DNA from: Bact-19 sp038319215
GTDB lineage: Bacteria; Bacteroidota; Bacteroidia; Bacteroidales; ML635J-15
Assembly (NCBI GenBank): GCA_038319215.1
Contig: JBBQCZ010000001.1
Span: 33,410 to 97,409 of the forward strand
Length of the DNA: 64,000 bases
Direction of reading: 5' to 3'
Below, one piece after another: positions 19,956-29,390 of this stretch. The first letter of the stretch is position 1. Each line of letters starts with the position of its first letter. Below the pieces are notes generated by a model. That model was not told where the DNA came from and did no database searches. It worked only from the letters and a program-made list of their open reading frames with translations. The position numbers and the translations under genes were made by a program.

Positions 19956-20529
19956 TTTTTCCACTCATAAGTATTTTTAAATTTCTTTTTCCATTCTGCA
20001 AATAAGTTTTAACTTCTTTCATTGTGTAACCGGTTATTTGCGCAGTTTCAACGTATGACTTGTCTTGCAGATAAAATAATTCAATACAATTTCTTTGTTC
20101 TGGTTTTAATTGATTAATACATTTTTCAAGTTCTTTGTAATTTTCTTCTTTTACAATGTACTCAGGATACAAAATCTTATCCTGTTCCATAAAATCATTT
20201 TGATATTTTTGATAATTATCAATAAATTGCTCTTGTTGTTTCTTTGAACGAAAACTTAGAAGACAATGATTTCTGGCAACGGTATGTAACCAAGATTTAA
20301 AATTGTGTATTTCGTGAACTAGTAGTTTATCAATCAATTCTTCAAAAATTTCAAGTACTGCTTCTCTTGCTTTTTCAGAATCTTTATGGTATTTAACACA
20401 AATTGCGTAGGTAAGACCTGTGTAGCGTTTATATAACTCACCAACGCATTCCTTGTCTTGATGAAGCTTGTAGTGCTGTATTAGCTCATCATCAGTTAAA
20501 ACAGAAAAGTTGTTGCGCTTAAAAAACAT
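19948..20529 (-). CDS. ECF-type RNA polymerase sigma factor
   Basis: 193 residues. A region 2-like helix set occupies about 15-85 (LYKRYTGLTYAICVKYHKD, WLHTVARNHCLLSFRSKK) and a region 4 helix-turn-helix about 130-185 (LKPEQRNCIELFYLQDKSY, ETAQITGYTMKEVKTYLQNG). Regions 3 and 1 are absent, as in ECF sigma factors. The stop lies inside the 5' end of the anti-sigma/TonB gene, so the pair is translationally coupled and the sigma factor is very likely controlled by that membrane protein. The regulon is not visible here. Confidence 0.9.
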   Translation of the reverse strand: MFFKRNNFSVLTDDELIQHYKLHQDKECVGELYKRYTGLTYAICVKYHKDSEKAREAVLEIFEELIDKLLVHEIHNFKSWLHTVARNHCLLSFRSKKQQEQFIDNYQKYQNDFMEQDKILYPEYIVKEENYKELEKCINQLKPEQRNCIELFYLQDKSYVETAQITGYTMKEVKTYLQNGKRNLKILMSGKNE

Positions 20530-20556
20530 TTAGGTCTATTTGTATTATTTAACAGC

Positions 20557-20564
20557 CAAAAGTA
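20557..20564 (-). promoter_or_regulatory. -7 promoter element before the sigma factor gene
   Basis: The minus strand reads TACTTTTG (TAnnTTTG), 27 bases before the ATG at 20529. Confidence 0.5.
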
Positions 20565-20710
20565 AATAAAATTGTTGAGATAAGAAAAAAATAGGAATAG
20601 ATCTAAAAACAAAAAATAGGTAACAATCTGTCATTATCAAAAAAATTAAGCGAGAAGTCTTACAATTCGGAAAAAAAAACTAATTTTAACTCAAATTTCA
20701 AACAATATCT

Positions 20711-23524
20711 ATGAAAAGTTTATCCTACATTGTTTTATTTGTTACGATATTTATTACGAGTGTTTATGTTAAGGCACAGGCACCACAAATTATTCCTGCC
20801 GAGCATCCTGGCATTGCCGGTTTGTGGAAATTTGAAAACCTTGCAAATTTAGCAGAACCTGTTTTGGGTAATAATCTTATTTTAACAGGTTCTTCTTCGC
20901 AAGTTCCAGGTCCAACAGTTTCAGATTATGCCGTAAGAATTGGCTCAGGAAGTTACTACACATGTAATCATGACATTCCAGGAAATGGAGGCGGAACGGA
21001 GGTTAATGAATACAGTCTTGTTTATGATTTTAAAGTGGCGAACACTACTAGTTGGCATTGTTTTTATCAAACAAATTCTGGAAATAGTAACGATGGCGAA
21101 TTGTTTATTAATACTTCTGGTCAGGTTGGAAGGTCAAATTCTGGGCCTGGATATTCTACTTATGTAGTGAATCCAAACGAATGGTATAGAATGGTCGTTT
21201 CTGTCGATTTGGGGAATTATTATCGGGTTTACCTTGATGGTTATTTAGTTTTAGCTGGAGGTTCACTTTCTATTGATGGAGATTATAGTATTTATCCATC
21301 GTCTGGTTCTAATCTGGTCCATTTGTTTGCCGATAACGATGGAGAAGACGGCGAAATAGATATTGCTCTTGCTGCTATTTTTAATCATTCTCTAAATCAA
21401 GCAGAAGTAAATTCTCTCGGTGGTTATGGCCATTCGATAAACCCTATTCTCGTTGGGATATTGCCATATTTACAAACCCCAACACCTACAAGTATTTATG
21501 TTTCATGGCACTCAACACAAACTAGTACAACTTCTGTAGAATATGGCACTTCTGCAAGTTTAGGCTTAACCCAAGTTGGTTCGTCTGAGGACATAAGTGG
21601 TAAAAAATGGCATACCGTAAAACTAAGCGGATTGAGCTCAAATACTGAATATTTTTACAAATGTATAAGTGGAACCGAAGAATCTGATGTTTATAGTTTT
21701 AGGACTCCGCCAGCAGCTGTTCTCGAGTCGCAGCATTTGCGCTTTATTCTTCTCGGTGATAGTAGAACAGATATTGCAAAGACAACAGAAATCGCAAATG
21801 CTGCTCGCGATAAAGCCATAGAAATGTATGGATCTCCAATTCAGGACAATATTAATTTAGTTGTTCATGTGGGAGATATTGTTTCAAGTGGATCAACAAT
21901 TAGTTTGTACGAAAATGAATACTTTAGACCGTTTGCTGGGCTTTCGGCAAATATTCCATTTATGGTTATTATCGGTAATCATGAAAACGAATCTTCCAAT
22001 TTTTATAAATACATGAAATATGAAGACCTTAGCGACTTTACATTTCCACTGGCTGAGAAGTTTTACAATTTCTATTATCTAAATAATCAATTCATTTTTA
22101 TAAACGGAAATGGAACTTATTCAAACAGTATTCAAACAAATTGGCTCGAAAGCAAACTTTCACAATCTCAGGCAAATCCCGATGTAGACATGGTGTTTTG
22201 CTTCACTCATCAACCAGGGCATAGCGAATTATGGCCTGATGGGAATACTCCTTATATTCAAGATGATGTTATTCCTGTTTTGCAAGAATTTGATAAAGTT
22301 CAACTTTTGGCTTATGGGCATTCACATAACTACGAGCGTGGTACGGTAGAATCGCAGGTTGCAAATTCAAACGGTGATTTTTATGTAATGCTAACTGGTG
22401 GCGCAGGTTCGGCCCTTGATAGATGGGGAATGTATCCAAATCAACAGGATTATAAAGAAATTATGATTGCAAGAGATTTTTATCTTTTCAACATTGTTGA
22501 TATTGATTTAGAAAACCAAAGTTTTGAGTTGTTTACTTACTCCCTTGGAAATACAGATGTTTCTTTAAATAGCGAATTGGTAGATTATTATTACAGAAAA
22601 TTAAATCAAGTGGCTCCATCTAAGCCTATTGCAATGTCGCCAATTGCGGAATCGGGGCTATTACCATTATTGGTAGCTTCGCAATTTGAAGGTGTTGATA
22701 GTTTAATGAGTACTAAATTTGAGATTACTTCTGTACCTGGAATTTATACAAGTCCTGTTATTTCTGAAAGACAAGATTGGGTAAATATTTATGGTGATAG
22801 TGGTGCCCCAGATTATATTCCTGTAGATTTGAATGAAGGTATTGATTTAAGAAGATTACAGGTTACAACTCCTCTAATTAATGGTAATCAGTACGGATGG
22901 AGAGTAGCTTACCGTGATCATAATCAAAAATGGAGCGAATGGTCTGATGAGCAGGTTTTTACAGTTAATGAAAATCTTACAACTTATACAGAATTTTCTG
23001 CTAATCTAACTCAGGGACTAGCACCTCTAAGTATTTCTTTTACAGACTTGTCTTATCCAGCAGCAAATACATGGAGTTGGGATTTTGACAACAATGGGTC
23101 GGAAGACAGTAATTTGCAAGACCCTCAGTACACATATAATTTTCCAGGGTTTTATACAGTAAAGCTTACAACTAATAACGGCGTAGAACTTAAAGACTTG
23201 TACGTAAACGTAGAAGAAAATACTGTAAATGTGATTGAGAACAAATCGAATGATATTTTAAGAGCAAATCCTAACCCATGTTATGAATTTTCAAATATTG
23301 AATTTTACATAAAGAATTCTGGCCAGACAAAACTAACGGTGTTAGATGTTAATGGTAAGAGTGTTGCGGTTTTGTATAGCGGTATTGCTGATGCCGGAAA
23401 ACATACCATTACTTGGGATTTAAATTCGTCTGATGGTGGAAAAGTTGCCGCAGGAAATTACTTTGTAAAACTGGAAACTGGAAAAAACACAGAAGTCAAG
23501 AAAATTGTTGTTACAGAAAAATAA
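20711..23524 (+). CDS. T9SS-exported purple-acid-phosphatase-like metallophosphoesterase
   Basis: 937 residues. Signal peptide 1-22 (...VYVKAQA). A LamG/concanavalin-like domain lies at about 35-240. A fibronectin-like purple acid phosphatase N-domain at about 245-335 has TSVEYGTS and NTEYFYKCISG. The metallophosphoesterase core at about 340-560 keeps its metal motifs: LLGDSRTD, HVGDIVSSG, IGNHENE, FTHQPGH and YGHSHNYERG. A PKD domain with SWDFDNNG sits at about 755-835, and a T9SS type A tail (ANPNPCYEFS ... GNYFVKLETG) closes the protein. It should act outside the cell on phosphoesters; the real substrate is unknown. The MORN gene follows 4 bases later, so the two are probably one transcript. 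Confidence 0.88.
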   Translation: MKSLSYIVLFVTIFITSVYVKAQAPQIIPAEHPGIAGLWKFENLANLAEPVLGNNLILTGSSSQVPGPTVSDYAVRIGSGSYYTCNHDIPGNGGGTEVNEYSLVYDFKVANTTSWHCFYQTNSGNSNDGELFINTSGQVGRSNSGPGYSTYVVNPNEWYRMVVSVDLGNYYRVYLDGYLVLAGGSLSIDGDYSIYPSSGSNLVHLFADNDGEDGEIDIALAAIFNHSLNQAEVNSLGGYGHSINPILVGILPYLQTPTPTSIYVSWHSTQTSTTSVEYGTSASLGLTQVGSSEDISGKKWHTVKLSGLSSNTEYFYKCISGTEESDVYSFRTPPAAVLESQHLRFILLGDSRTDIAKTTEIANAARDKAIEMYGSPIQDNINLVVHVGDIVSSGSTISLYENEYFRPFAGLSANIPFMVIIGNHENESSNFYKYMKYEDLSDFTFPLAEKFYNFYYLNNQFIFINGNGTYSNSIQTNWLESKLSQSQANPDVDMVFCFTHQPGHSELWPDGNTPYIQDDVIPVLQEFDKVQLLAYGHSHNYERGTVESQVANSNGDFYVMLTGGAGSALDRWGMYPNQQDYKEIMIARDFYLFNIVDIDLENQSFELFTYSLGNTDVSLNSELVDYYYRKLNQVAPSKPIAMSPIAESGLLPLLVASQFEGVDSLMSTKFEITSVPGIYTSPVISERQDWVNIYGDSGAPDYIPVDLNEGIDLRRLQVTTPLINGNQYGWRVAYRDHNQKWSEWSDEQVFTVNENLTTYTEFSANLTQGLAPLSISFTDLSYPAANTWSWDFDNNGSEDSNLQDPQYTYNFPGFYTVKLTTNNGVELKDLYVNVEENTVNVIENKSNDILRANPNPCYEFSNIEFYIKNSGQTKLTVLDVNGKSVAVLYSGIADAGKHTITWDLNSSDGGKVAAGNYFVKLETGKNTEVKKIVVTEK

Positions 23525-23528
23525 AATT

Positions 23529-24311
23529 ATGAGGTATATTTATTTAGTTCTAGTATTATTTGTTTGCCTTTCTGGTTTCTCATCAAACGTTGCGAGAGAC
23601 TCTTCCCGAACTGTAATTAGTAGGGATAAGAGCGGAAATGTAACTTCCATAATAAATTATAAAAACGAAGCTCTTAATGGTAAATTTATTACATATTTTG
23701 AAAATGGTAAATTAAAAGAGAAAGGCGTTTATAAAGACAATCTGCAAGACGGGAAATGGGAAAAATTCTTTGAAAATGGTAAGAAAAGAAATGTTGTCAT
23801 GTACAAAGATGGAAAACTAAATGGCGATTTTAAAGCTTATTTTGATAATGGACAAACTCGTTTTATCGAAAAATATATTTTAGGCCAAAGAACAGGCAAA
23901 TGGGATTATTTTTATGAAAATGGAAATCTTCAAGAAGTCCAATATTATGAAAACCATAAAAAAACAGGAACTTGGTTGTATTACTACGAAAGCGGAGAAT
24001 TGAAGGGTGAAATTGTTTACGCTCTGTCAAAAAAATCTGAAATTTGGAAAGAATACTATAGGTCTGGAAGGTTGATGCAGGAAACTCCATTTAGTGAAAA
24101 TCTTAAGCAGGGCACTGAAAAAAAATATTTTGAGGATGGTAGTTTATCAGAAATAATAACATATAAAGACAATCAAAAAAATGGAGTTTTTGAAAAATAT
24201 TCAAATCCAGAAATAATTGAAATTAAAGGACAATACTTTGAGAATCAAAAAACAGGATTATGGCAATACTTTGACAAAACAGGAGAACTATTAAAAGAGG
24301 AAACTTTTTAA
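23529..24311 (+). CDS. Exported MORN-repeat protein (MORN_2 / YwqK-like)
   Basis: 260 residues from ATG 23529 (MRYIYLVLVLFVCLSGFSS, signal peptide); a TTG 24 bases earlier would overlap the preceding stop and was not used. The body has about nine repeats of roughly 23 residues with the pattern Y-x-E/D-N-G-x-L/x-x-G-x-W-x-x-Y/F (YFENGKLKEKG, FFENGKKRN, YFDNGQTRFIE, YYESGELKGE). This is the MORN_2 type seen in YwqK-family proteins, not lipid-binding junctophilin MORN. The role is unknown. A second, larger relative lies at 60602-62161. Confidence 0.85.
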   Translation: MRYIYLVLVLFVCLSGFSSNVARDSSRTVISRDKSGNVTSIINYKNEALNGKFITYFENGKLKEKGVYKDNLQDGKWEKFFENGKKRNVVMYKDGKLNGDFKAYFDNGQTRFIEKYILGQRTGKWDYFYENGNLQEVQYYENHKKTGTWLYYYESGELKGEIVYALSKKSEIWKEYYRSGRLMQETPFSENLKQGTEKKYFEDGSLSEIITYKDNQKNGVFEKYSNPEIIEIKGQYFENQKTGLWQYFDKTGELLKEETF

Positions 24312-24387
24312 TGGTATAATTATTTTCAATCTAATCTTATAAGCATCATTTTTTTGTCACTTTACTAGAGCTGTCTTTGTATTTTTT

Positions 24388-24395
24388 TATCTTTG
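24388..24395 (+). promoter_or_regulatory. -7 promoter element before the response regulator gene
   Basis: TATCTTTG fits TAnnTTTG and ends 21 bases before ATG 24417. It overlaps the TTG at 24393 that would start a longer frame, which argues for the ATG. Confidence 0.6.
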
Positions 24396-24416
24396 CAGAA
24401 AGTAAAATATTATATC

Positions 24417-25577
24417 ATGGCAAAAATTTTAATTATAGACGACGAAAGAAGTATTCGTAATACTCTAAAAGACATTCTCACATTCGAAAGTCACAATGTA
24501 GATTTGGCAGAAGATGGCAAAGTTGGATTGCAACTTGCGTCGGAGAATACGTACGATATAATTTTCTGTGATATTAAAATGCCTCAAATGGATGGCATTG
24601 AAGTTCTTGAGAGCCTTCATGAATCGGCTCCTGAAGTTCCAGTAGTTATGATTTCTGGGCATGGAAATATTGAAACGGCTGTGGAGGCGATAAAAAAAGG
24701 GGCTTTTGATTTTATTCCCAAACCTTTAGACCTTAACAGAATAATGATTACTCTACGCAATGCTTTAGATAAATCAAATCTGATTATGGAAACCAAAACC
24801 TTGAAAAAGAAGGTTAATATGAAGTATCAGATGATTGGAGAATCTGCAGCAATTCAGAAAGTAAAAGATATGATTGAACGGGTTGCTCCAACTGATGCAA
24901 GAATTTTAATTACTGGTGAAAATGGCACAGGAAAAGAAGTTGTTGCTCGTTGGTTGCACGAAAAAAGCAATCGTGCGCAAGCTCCATTTATTGAAGTTAA
25001 CTGCGCTGCAATTCCATCAGAACTTATTGAAAGTGAACTTTTTGGACACGAAAAAGGAGCGTTTACTTCGGCAATTAAGCAAAGAAAAGGAAAGTTTGAA
25101 CAAGCAGATGGCGGCACAATATTTCTTGATGAAATTGGTGATATGAGTTTGTCCGCGCAAGCCAAAGTTTTAAGAGCTCTGCAAGAAAATAAAATAACCA
25201 GAGTAGGTAGCGATAAAGATATAGATGTTAACGTACGAATAATTGCTGCAACTAATAAAAATTTAAGTTCCGAAATAGAAAAAACAAATTTTCGTGAGGA
25301 TCTGTACCATAGACTAAGCGTAATTTTAATTCATGTTCCCTCTCTTAATTCTAGAATAGAAGATATTCCACTGCTTGCAGATTATTTTGTTGAAATTTCG
25401 TGTGCAGAACAAAATCTTCCAGTAAAAAAAATAACAGATGGCGCAATTCAAGAATTGGAAAAAATAAACTGGACTGGAAATGTTCGCGAATTTCGAAATG
25501 TTATTGAAAGACTTGTAATTCTGTGTGGAGATAAAATTAATGCCGAAGATGTAGTAGCTTATGCAAGGCCTCTATAA
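24417..25577 (+). CDS. Sigma-54-dependent response regulator without a DNA-binding domain
   Basis: 386 residues. A receiver domain (1-120) has the acidic pair D8-D9, phospho-acceptor D52 in FCDIKMPQMDG, and a conserved K in IPKPLD. An AAA+ sigma-54 activation domain (about 145-380) has Walker A GENGTGKE, Walker B GTIFLDEIGD, and the sensor WTGNVREFRN. The sigma-54 contact loop reads GAFTSA instead of GAFTGA. The protein stops at YARPL right after the AAA+ domain, so the usual C-terminal Fis-type helix-turn-helix (present at 37629-38849) is missing. It may act from solution or through other partners. No cognate histidine kinase is adjacent. The gene stands alone with its own promoter. Confidence 0.9.
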   Translation: MAKILIIDDERSIRNTLKDILTFESHNVDLAEDGKVGLQLASENTYDIIFCDIKMPQMDGIEVLESLHESAPEVPVVMISGHGNIETAVEAIKKGAFDFIPKPLDLNRIMITLRNALDKSNLIMETKTLKKKVNMKYQMIGESAAIQKVKDMIERVAPTDARILITGENGTGKEVVARWLHEKSNRAQAPFIEVNCAAIPSELIESELFGHEKGAFTSAIKQRKGKFEQADGGTIFLDEIGDMSLSAQAKVLRALQENKITRVGSDKDIDVNVRIIAATNKNLSSEIEKTNFREDLYHRLSVILIHVPSLNSRIEDIPLLADYFVEISCAEQNLPVKKITDGAIQELEKINWTGNVREFRNVIERLVILCGDKINAEDVVAYARPL

Positions 25578-25727
25578 AACTCTTTGCAATATATTTTATT
25601 TTTTATAAATAAATTTTTAATACATTTGTTGTCTTAAATTAAAATATAGATTTATTATTGCTATTTCAAAAGTCTTCTAATTGCTAATAAATCTATTTTT
25701 TAGCGATTTTTCAAAAAGTGATTTGGA

Positions 25728-28685
25728 ATGAAAAAAAGGATTATTGAAATTGCAACATACATTATTTTAATTGGTTTAGTTATAGGGTTCATGTTTCTAA
25801 ACTTAAAAAAGAATAGAAAACCCCATCCAAGTGAAAATTTTGAGATATTCTGCGATTTTGAAACTACTGATACTGCTGGAAATTTCATTACAAATAATAC
25901 AAATTTTTTAATTCCAGGTACAAATACTTCTTACAAATCCAATCCTGACGAAAATGATTATCTGGTTATTCCGGATTATATGCCGTATTATGGATTGGCG
26001 ATTTTGCCAGAGATTATTGGACCTTCAAATATTACCTTCGAATTGTTGCGCAAAAAAGGTTCAGACGCCAGTCTTTGTGTTATGGGGATAAGAGATGTAA
26101 GGTTTTATAGCCAAACACAAACAGTTGAAAAAGTTATAAACGACGAGTGGGAACTTTTAAGCCTTACAGTTATAACCGATATTAATTTTCACGATTCTAT
26201 CACATGTTATATTTCAAATCCAAATAAGCAAATCGTTAACATCGACGATTTGAAGATATCCATAAATTATGGAGCTTATTATCCGATTTATAAAGAAGCT
26301 CCTTTGCTTATTTATATTATTGAACCAGAATTAAAAAAACTGGAAAAGAAGAGAGATGAGGCTTTTGCTAAAGGAATATTAATTACCGAGGAAGACAGTT
26401 GGGTAAAAGCATTGGTTTTTGGTGATAATAAAATGATGCATGCCGAAGTCCGACTTAAGGGAGATTGGCTAGATCATCTTGTGGGCGACAAGGTGTCTTT
26501 AAGAGTAAAACTCGTCGACGATTCTTGGCGTGGAATGCGAGTTTTTTCAGTACAAAATCCATATACTAGAGGTTTTACTAATGAGTGGATTATTCATCAA
26601 ACATGTAAAGATGAGGATATATTAACCACAAGATACGATTTTGTCCCTGTATATTTAAATGGCAATTCTTTGGGTATTTATGCTTACGAAGAGCACTTTC
26701 AAAAAGAATTAGTCGAATCTTCATTAAGGCGAGAAGGACCAATTATTAAATTCTCGGAAAACGATTTTTGGGAGTATATGCAGTCTGGTTTTACAAAAGG
26801 ATTTGCCTACGAAATGAGCGTTATAGAACCATTTTCGGAATCTAAAATTATGAAGGACTCTGTTCAGTTTAACCATTTTGTAAATGCAGAAAATCTACTT
26901 CATACTTTTAGGGAACTCGATGCAAAAGTATCTGACATTTTCGATGTGAAAAAACTTGCAAAATTTATAGCTTTTTTAAATTCTCGAAACTCTGCTCATG
27001 CTATCGAATGGCATAATATGAGATTTTACTATAATCCAGTTTTATGTAGATTGGAACCAATCGCGTTCGACATTTTTGCTGGAGCAACAGAATACCCAAA
27101 CGATAGGCCAATAACCACATTTCTAACAACATTTAACCTCGATACTAGATTGAACTCTTTTTTTTATCTTATGTCCGACTCTACATTTAAAGAAGAATAC
27201 TTTCAGCAGTTAGACAAGTTTTTAACCACTCGCGACTTCGACTTTTATAAGGAAAAATACAAAAAAGAATACCGAGAGAAAGATAGTATTATAAAAATTG
27301 AATATAAACCATACAATCCAGATGTTGTGCAGTTTGAAAAAATAAAATCTAAAATAGAATTGTTGCTGCCCGATTTTATGGATTCATTAGCAAAACCATC
27401 TTATGTTAAAAGAGTTGATGCTCTCAGTAATATTAAATTTAACACATCTTGGCCAGAAAGACCAGATATCTATGCCGATAACTACGTTAGGTGTTTCAAA
27501 AAGGGAAATAATAAGTTCTTTATGAGGATTTACTTTAATGAAGATTTCATCATAACCGGAGTGGGAACATATGAAAAGATAACGGAACCATTAGATATTC
27601 TTGTTGACAGGCCAGACAACAATAGAATTTTTGAAAAAGAAATTCCAGTTAAAGATTTCTCAGACAACGATTATTATATGTATTTTAAATTGCAAACTAA
27701 AGACACTGTATTTAAAACTAGAATATATCCTTGGCCAGCCCCAGTTTCATACAATCCTAGAAACGACATTGCTTCTAAATCGGTTGATTTAACGAAGTTT
27801 ACGGATGCAAAAAGCAAAACTATTACATTCAAGGGCAAAAATGAATTTGACACTCACATATATATTCCGGCTGGTTATAAAGTGGTTTTTGAACCGGGAA
27901 CAACAATTGACATGAGAAAAAAATCTGCATTTATTAGTTGTTCTCCTATAAGTATTAATGGAACAAAAGAAAAACCAGTAAAGATTTTTTCATCAGACAA
28001 AACGGCAATGGGCTTTACAATTTTGCAGGCTGAAGAAAAATCAACAGTTAAATACGCAGAATTTAGAGACTTTAACACAATGAATTATAATGGATGGCTA
28101 CTAACAGGGGCGGTCACTTTTTATGAATCAGATGTTGAGATTTATAATACTATTTTTACCGATAATCATTGCGAAGACATGCTTAACACCGTAAGAAGTA
28201 AGTTCTATCTTAAGGACTGTTTGCTGCAAAACACTTTTGGCGATTCGCACGATTCCGATTTTTGTACGGGAACTCTCGATAACTGTAGGTTTGAAAATAA
28301 TGGAAATGATGCTATCGACTTTTCAACTAGTCAGGTAAATATTTTAAACTGTACGATTAATAAAGCTGTAGATAAAGGAATAAGTCTGGGGGAACATACC
28401 AATGCAATTATAAAAAATGTGGTTATTTCAAATGTAAATATCGGAGTAGCTTCAAAGGACTTGTCAGATGCGAAAATAGACAAATTATTAATTTCAAATG
28501 TAACTTATGGCTTTGTTTTATTGCAGAAAAAACCAGAATTTGGTCCTGCAACTATAACTTGTACCAATGGAAAAATTGAAAATGCAAATACTCAATTTTT
28601 AATAGAAAGAGGCTCAGTACTTATTTATAATGCTACAACTTATAATGGAATAAAGCCTAAATTATTTGCACTTTTTTATGAATAA
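25728..28685 (+). CDS. Membrane-anchored CotH-kinase-like protein with a C-terminal beta-helix
   Basis: 985 residues. One N-terminal transmembrane helix (about 7-25) anchors it, with the rest probably periplasmic or outside. A jelly-roll-like segment spans about 40-185. A CotH-like kinase region follows at about 200-560: MHAEVRLKGDWLDHLVG, RGMRVFSVQNPYTRG, EWIIHQTCKDED, YLNGNSLGIYAYEEHF, RREGPIIKF, then EWHNMRFYYNP and EPIAFDIFAG carrying the expected metal-binding Asn/Asp. Residues about 700-965 repeat short beta-strand turns rich in N/D (YNTIFTDNHC, ENNGNDAIDFSTSQV) and look like a right-handed parallel beta-helix. Known: B. subtilis CotH phosphorylates spore-coat proteins. Here the target is unknown. 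The next genes are DUF4956 and VTC, 33 bases downstream. Confidence 0.82.
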   Translation: MKKRIIEIATYIILIGLVIGFMFLNLKKNRKPHPSENFEIFCDFETTDTAGNFITNNTNFLIPGTNTSYKSNPDENDYLVIPDYMPYYGLAILPEIIGPSNITFELLRKKGSDASLCVMGIRDVRFYSQTQTVEKVINDEWELLSLTVITDINFHDSITCYISNPNKQIVNIDDLKISINYGAYYPIYKEAPLLIYIIEPELKKLEKKRDEAFAKGILITEEDSWVKALVFGDNKMMHAEVRLKGDWLDHLVGDKVSLRVKLVDDSWRGMRVFSVQNPYTRGFTNEWIIHQTCKDEDILTTRYDFVPVYLNGNSLGIYAYEEHFQKELVESSLRREGPIIKFSENDFWEYMQSGFTKGFAYEMSVIEPFSESKIMKDSVQFNHFVNAENLLHTFRELDAKVSDIFDVKKLAKFIAFLNSRNSAHAIEWHNMRFYYNPVLCRLEPIAFDIFAGATEYPNDRPITTFLTTFNLDTRLNSFFYLMSDSTFKEEYFQQLDKFLTTRDFDFYKEKYKKEYREKDSIIKIEYKPYNPDVVQFEKIKSKIELLLPDFMDSLAKPSYVKRVDALSNIKFNTSWPERPDIYADNYVRCFKKGNNKFFMRIYFNEDFIITGVGTYEKITEPLDILVDRPDNNRIFEKEIPVKDFSDNDYYMYFKLQTKDTVFKTRIYPWPAPVSYNPRNDIASKSVDLTKFTDAKSKTITFKGKNEFDTHIYIPAGYKVVFEPGTTIDMRKKSAFISCSPISINGTKEKPVKIFSSDKTAMGFTILQAEEKSTVKYAEFRDFNTMNYNGWLLTGAVTFYESDVEIYNTIFTDNHCEDMLNTVRSKFYLKDCLLQNTFGDSHDSDFCTGTLDNCRFENNGNDAIDFSTSQVNILNCTINKAVDKGISLGEHTNAIIKNVVISNVNIGVASKDLSDAKIDKLLISNVTYGFVLLQKKPEFGPATITCTNGKIENANTQFLIERGSVLIYNATTYNGIKPKLFALFYE

Positions 28686-28718
28686 ATAATATTATTTTTA
28701 CAAATAAAATTTTGAATT

Positions 28719-29390
28719 ATGAACAGTTACGAAAAGATTTTACAGTATTTTAACTTTGCACCACAAGAAATAGACCTTACTTTATTTGTAGTTAATGCAG
28801 CATTGGCAATTTTATTATCGTTAATACTCGAGTTAACATATCGTCGTTGTGCAAATAGCCTTTCAAATAAAAGCCAGTTTTCATACAACTTTATAATGGT
28901 TTCAATGACCACGATGCTTATTATTACATTAGTGGGTAGTTCTGTTGCATTATCATTAGGTTTGGTGGGTGCACTTTCAATTGTTAGGTATCGTGCCGCA
29001 ATTAAAGAACCCGAAGAACTTTCATATTTATTTCTTGCAATTGCAACAGGTTTGGGAATGGGCGCAAATCAACCCGTTATCACCATTATTGCATTTTTTA
29101 TCTTATTAACGGTAATTTGGGTAAGATATCTTGTAAAACCAATGAACAAACTTAGTGCATACAATCTTATTGTAAATTTGCAAGACCCGCAGGAAGGCGA
29201 CATGGAAAAAATTATTGGTATTGTGAACTTAAAGTTTAGCCGTCCAGCGCTTCGTCGTTTTGACCAGAGCAAAACTAATTTGGATTTGGCTTTTAGAGTA
29301 AGAGTGAAGAATATTGAAAACTTGACAGATTGTAAAAACGAACTGTTAAAAATTGATAATTCAACCGTTTCTTTTGTTGACATTCAATAA
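28719..29390 (+). CDS. DUF4956 integral membrane protein
   Basis: 223 residues. About four transmembrane helices cover 20-140 (LFVVNAALAILLSLILEL, FIMVSMTTMLIITLVG, LFLAIATGLGMGANQP, IIAFFILLTVIWVRYLV), with the conserved core GLVGALSIVRYRAAIKEPEE between two of them. A soluble ~80-residue C-terminal domain follows. This matches DUF4956, a family whose biochemical role is not established. The VTC gene starts one base into its stop (TAATG), so the two are translationally linked. In other bacteria I recall the same trio (CotH, DUF4956, VTC) next to each other. Confidence 0.85.
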   Translation: MNSYEKILQYFNFAPQEIDLTLFVVNAALAILLSLILELTYRRCANSLSNKSQFSYNFIMVSMTTMLIITLVGSSVALSLGLVGALSIVRYRAAIKEPEELSYLFLAIATGLGMGANQPVITIIAFFILLTVIWVRYLVKPMNKLSAYNLIVNLQDPQEGDMEKIIGIVNLKFSRPALRRFDQSKTNLDLAFRVRVKNIENLTDCKNELLKIDNSTVSFVDIQ

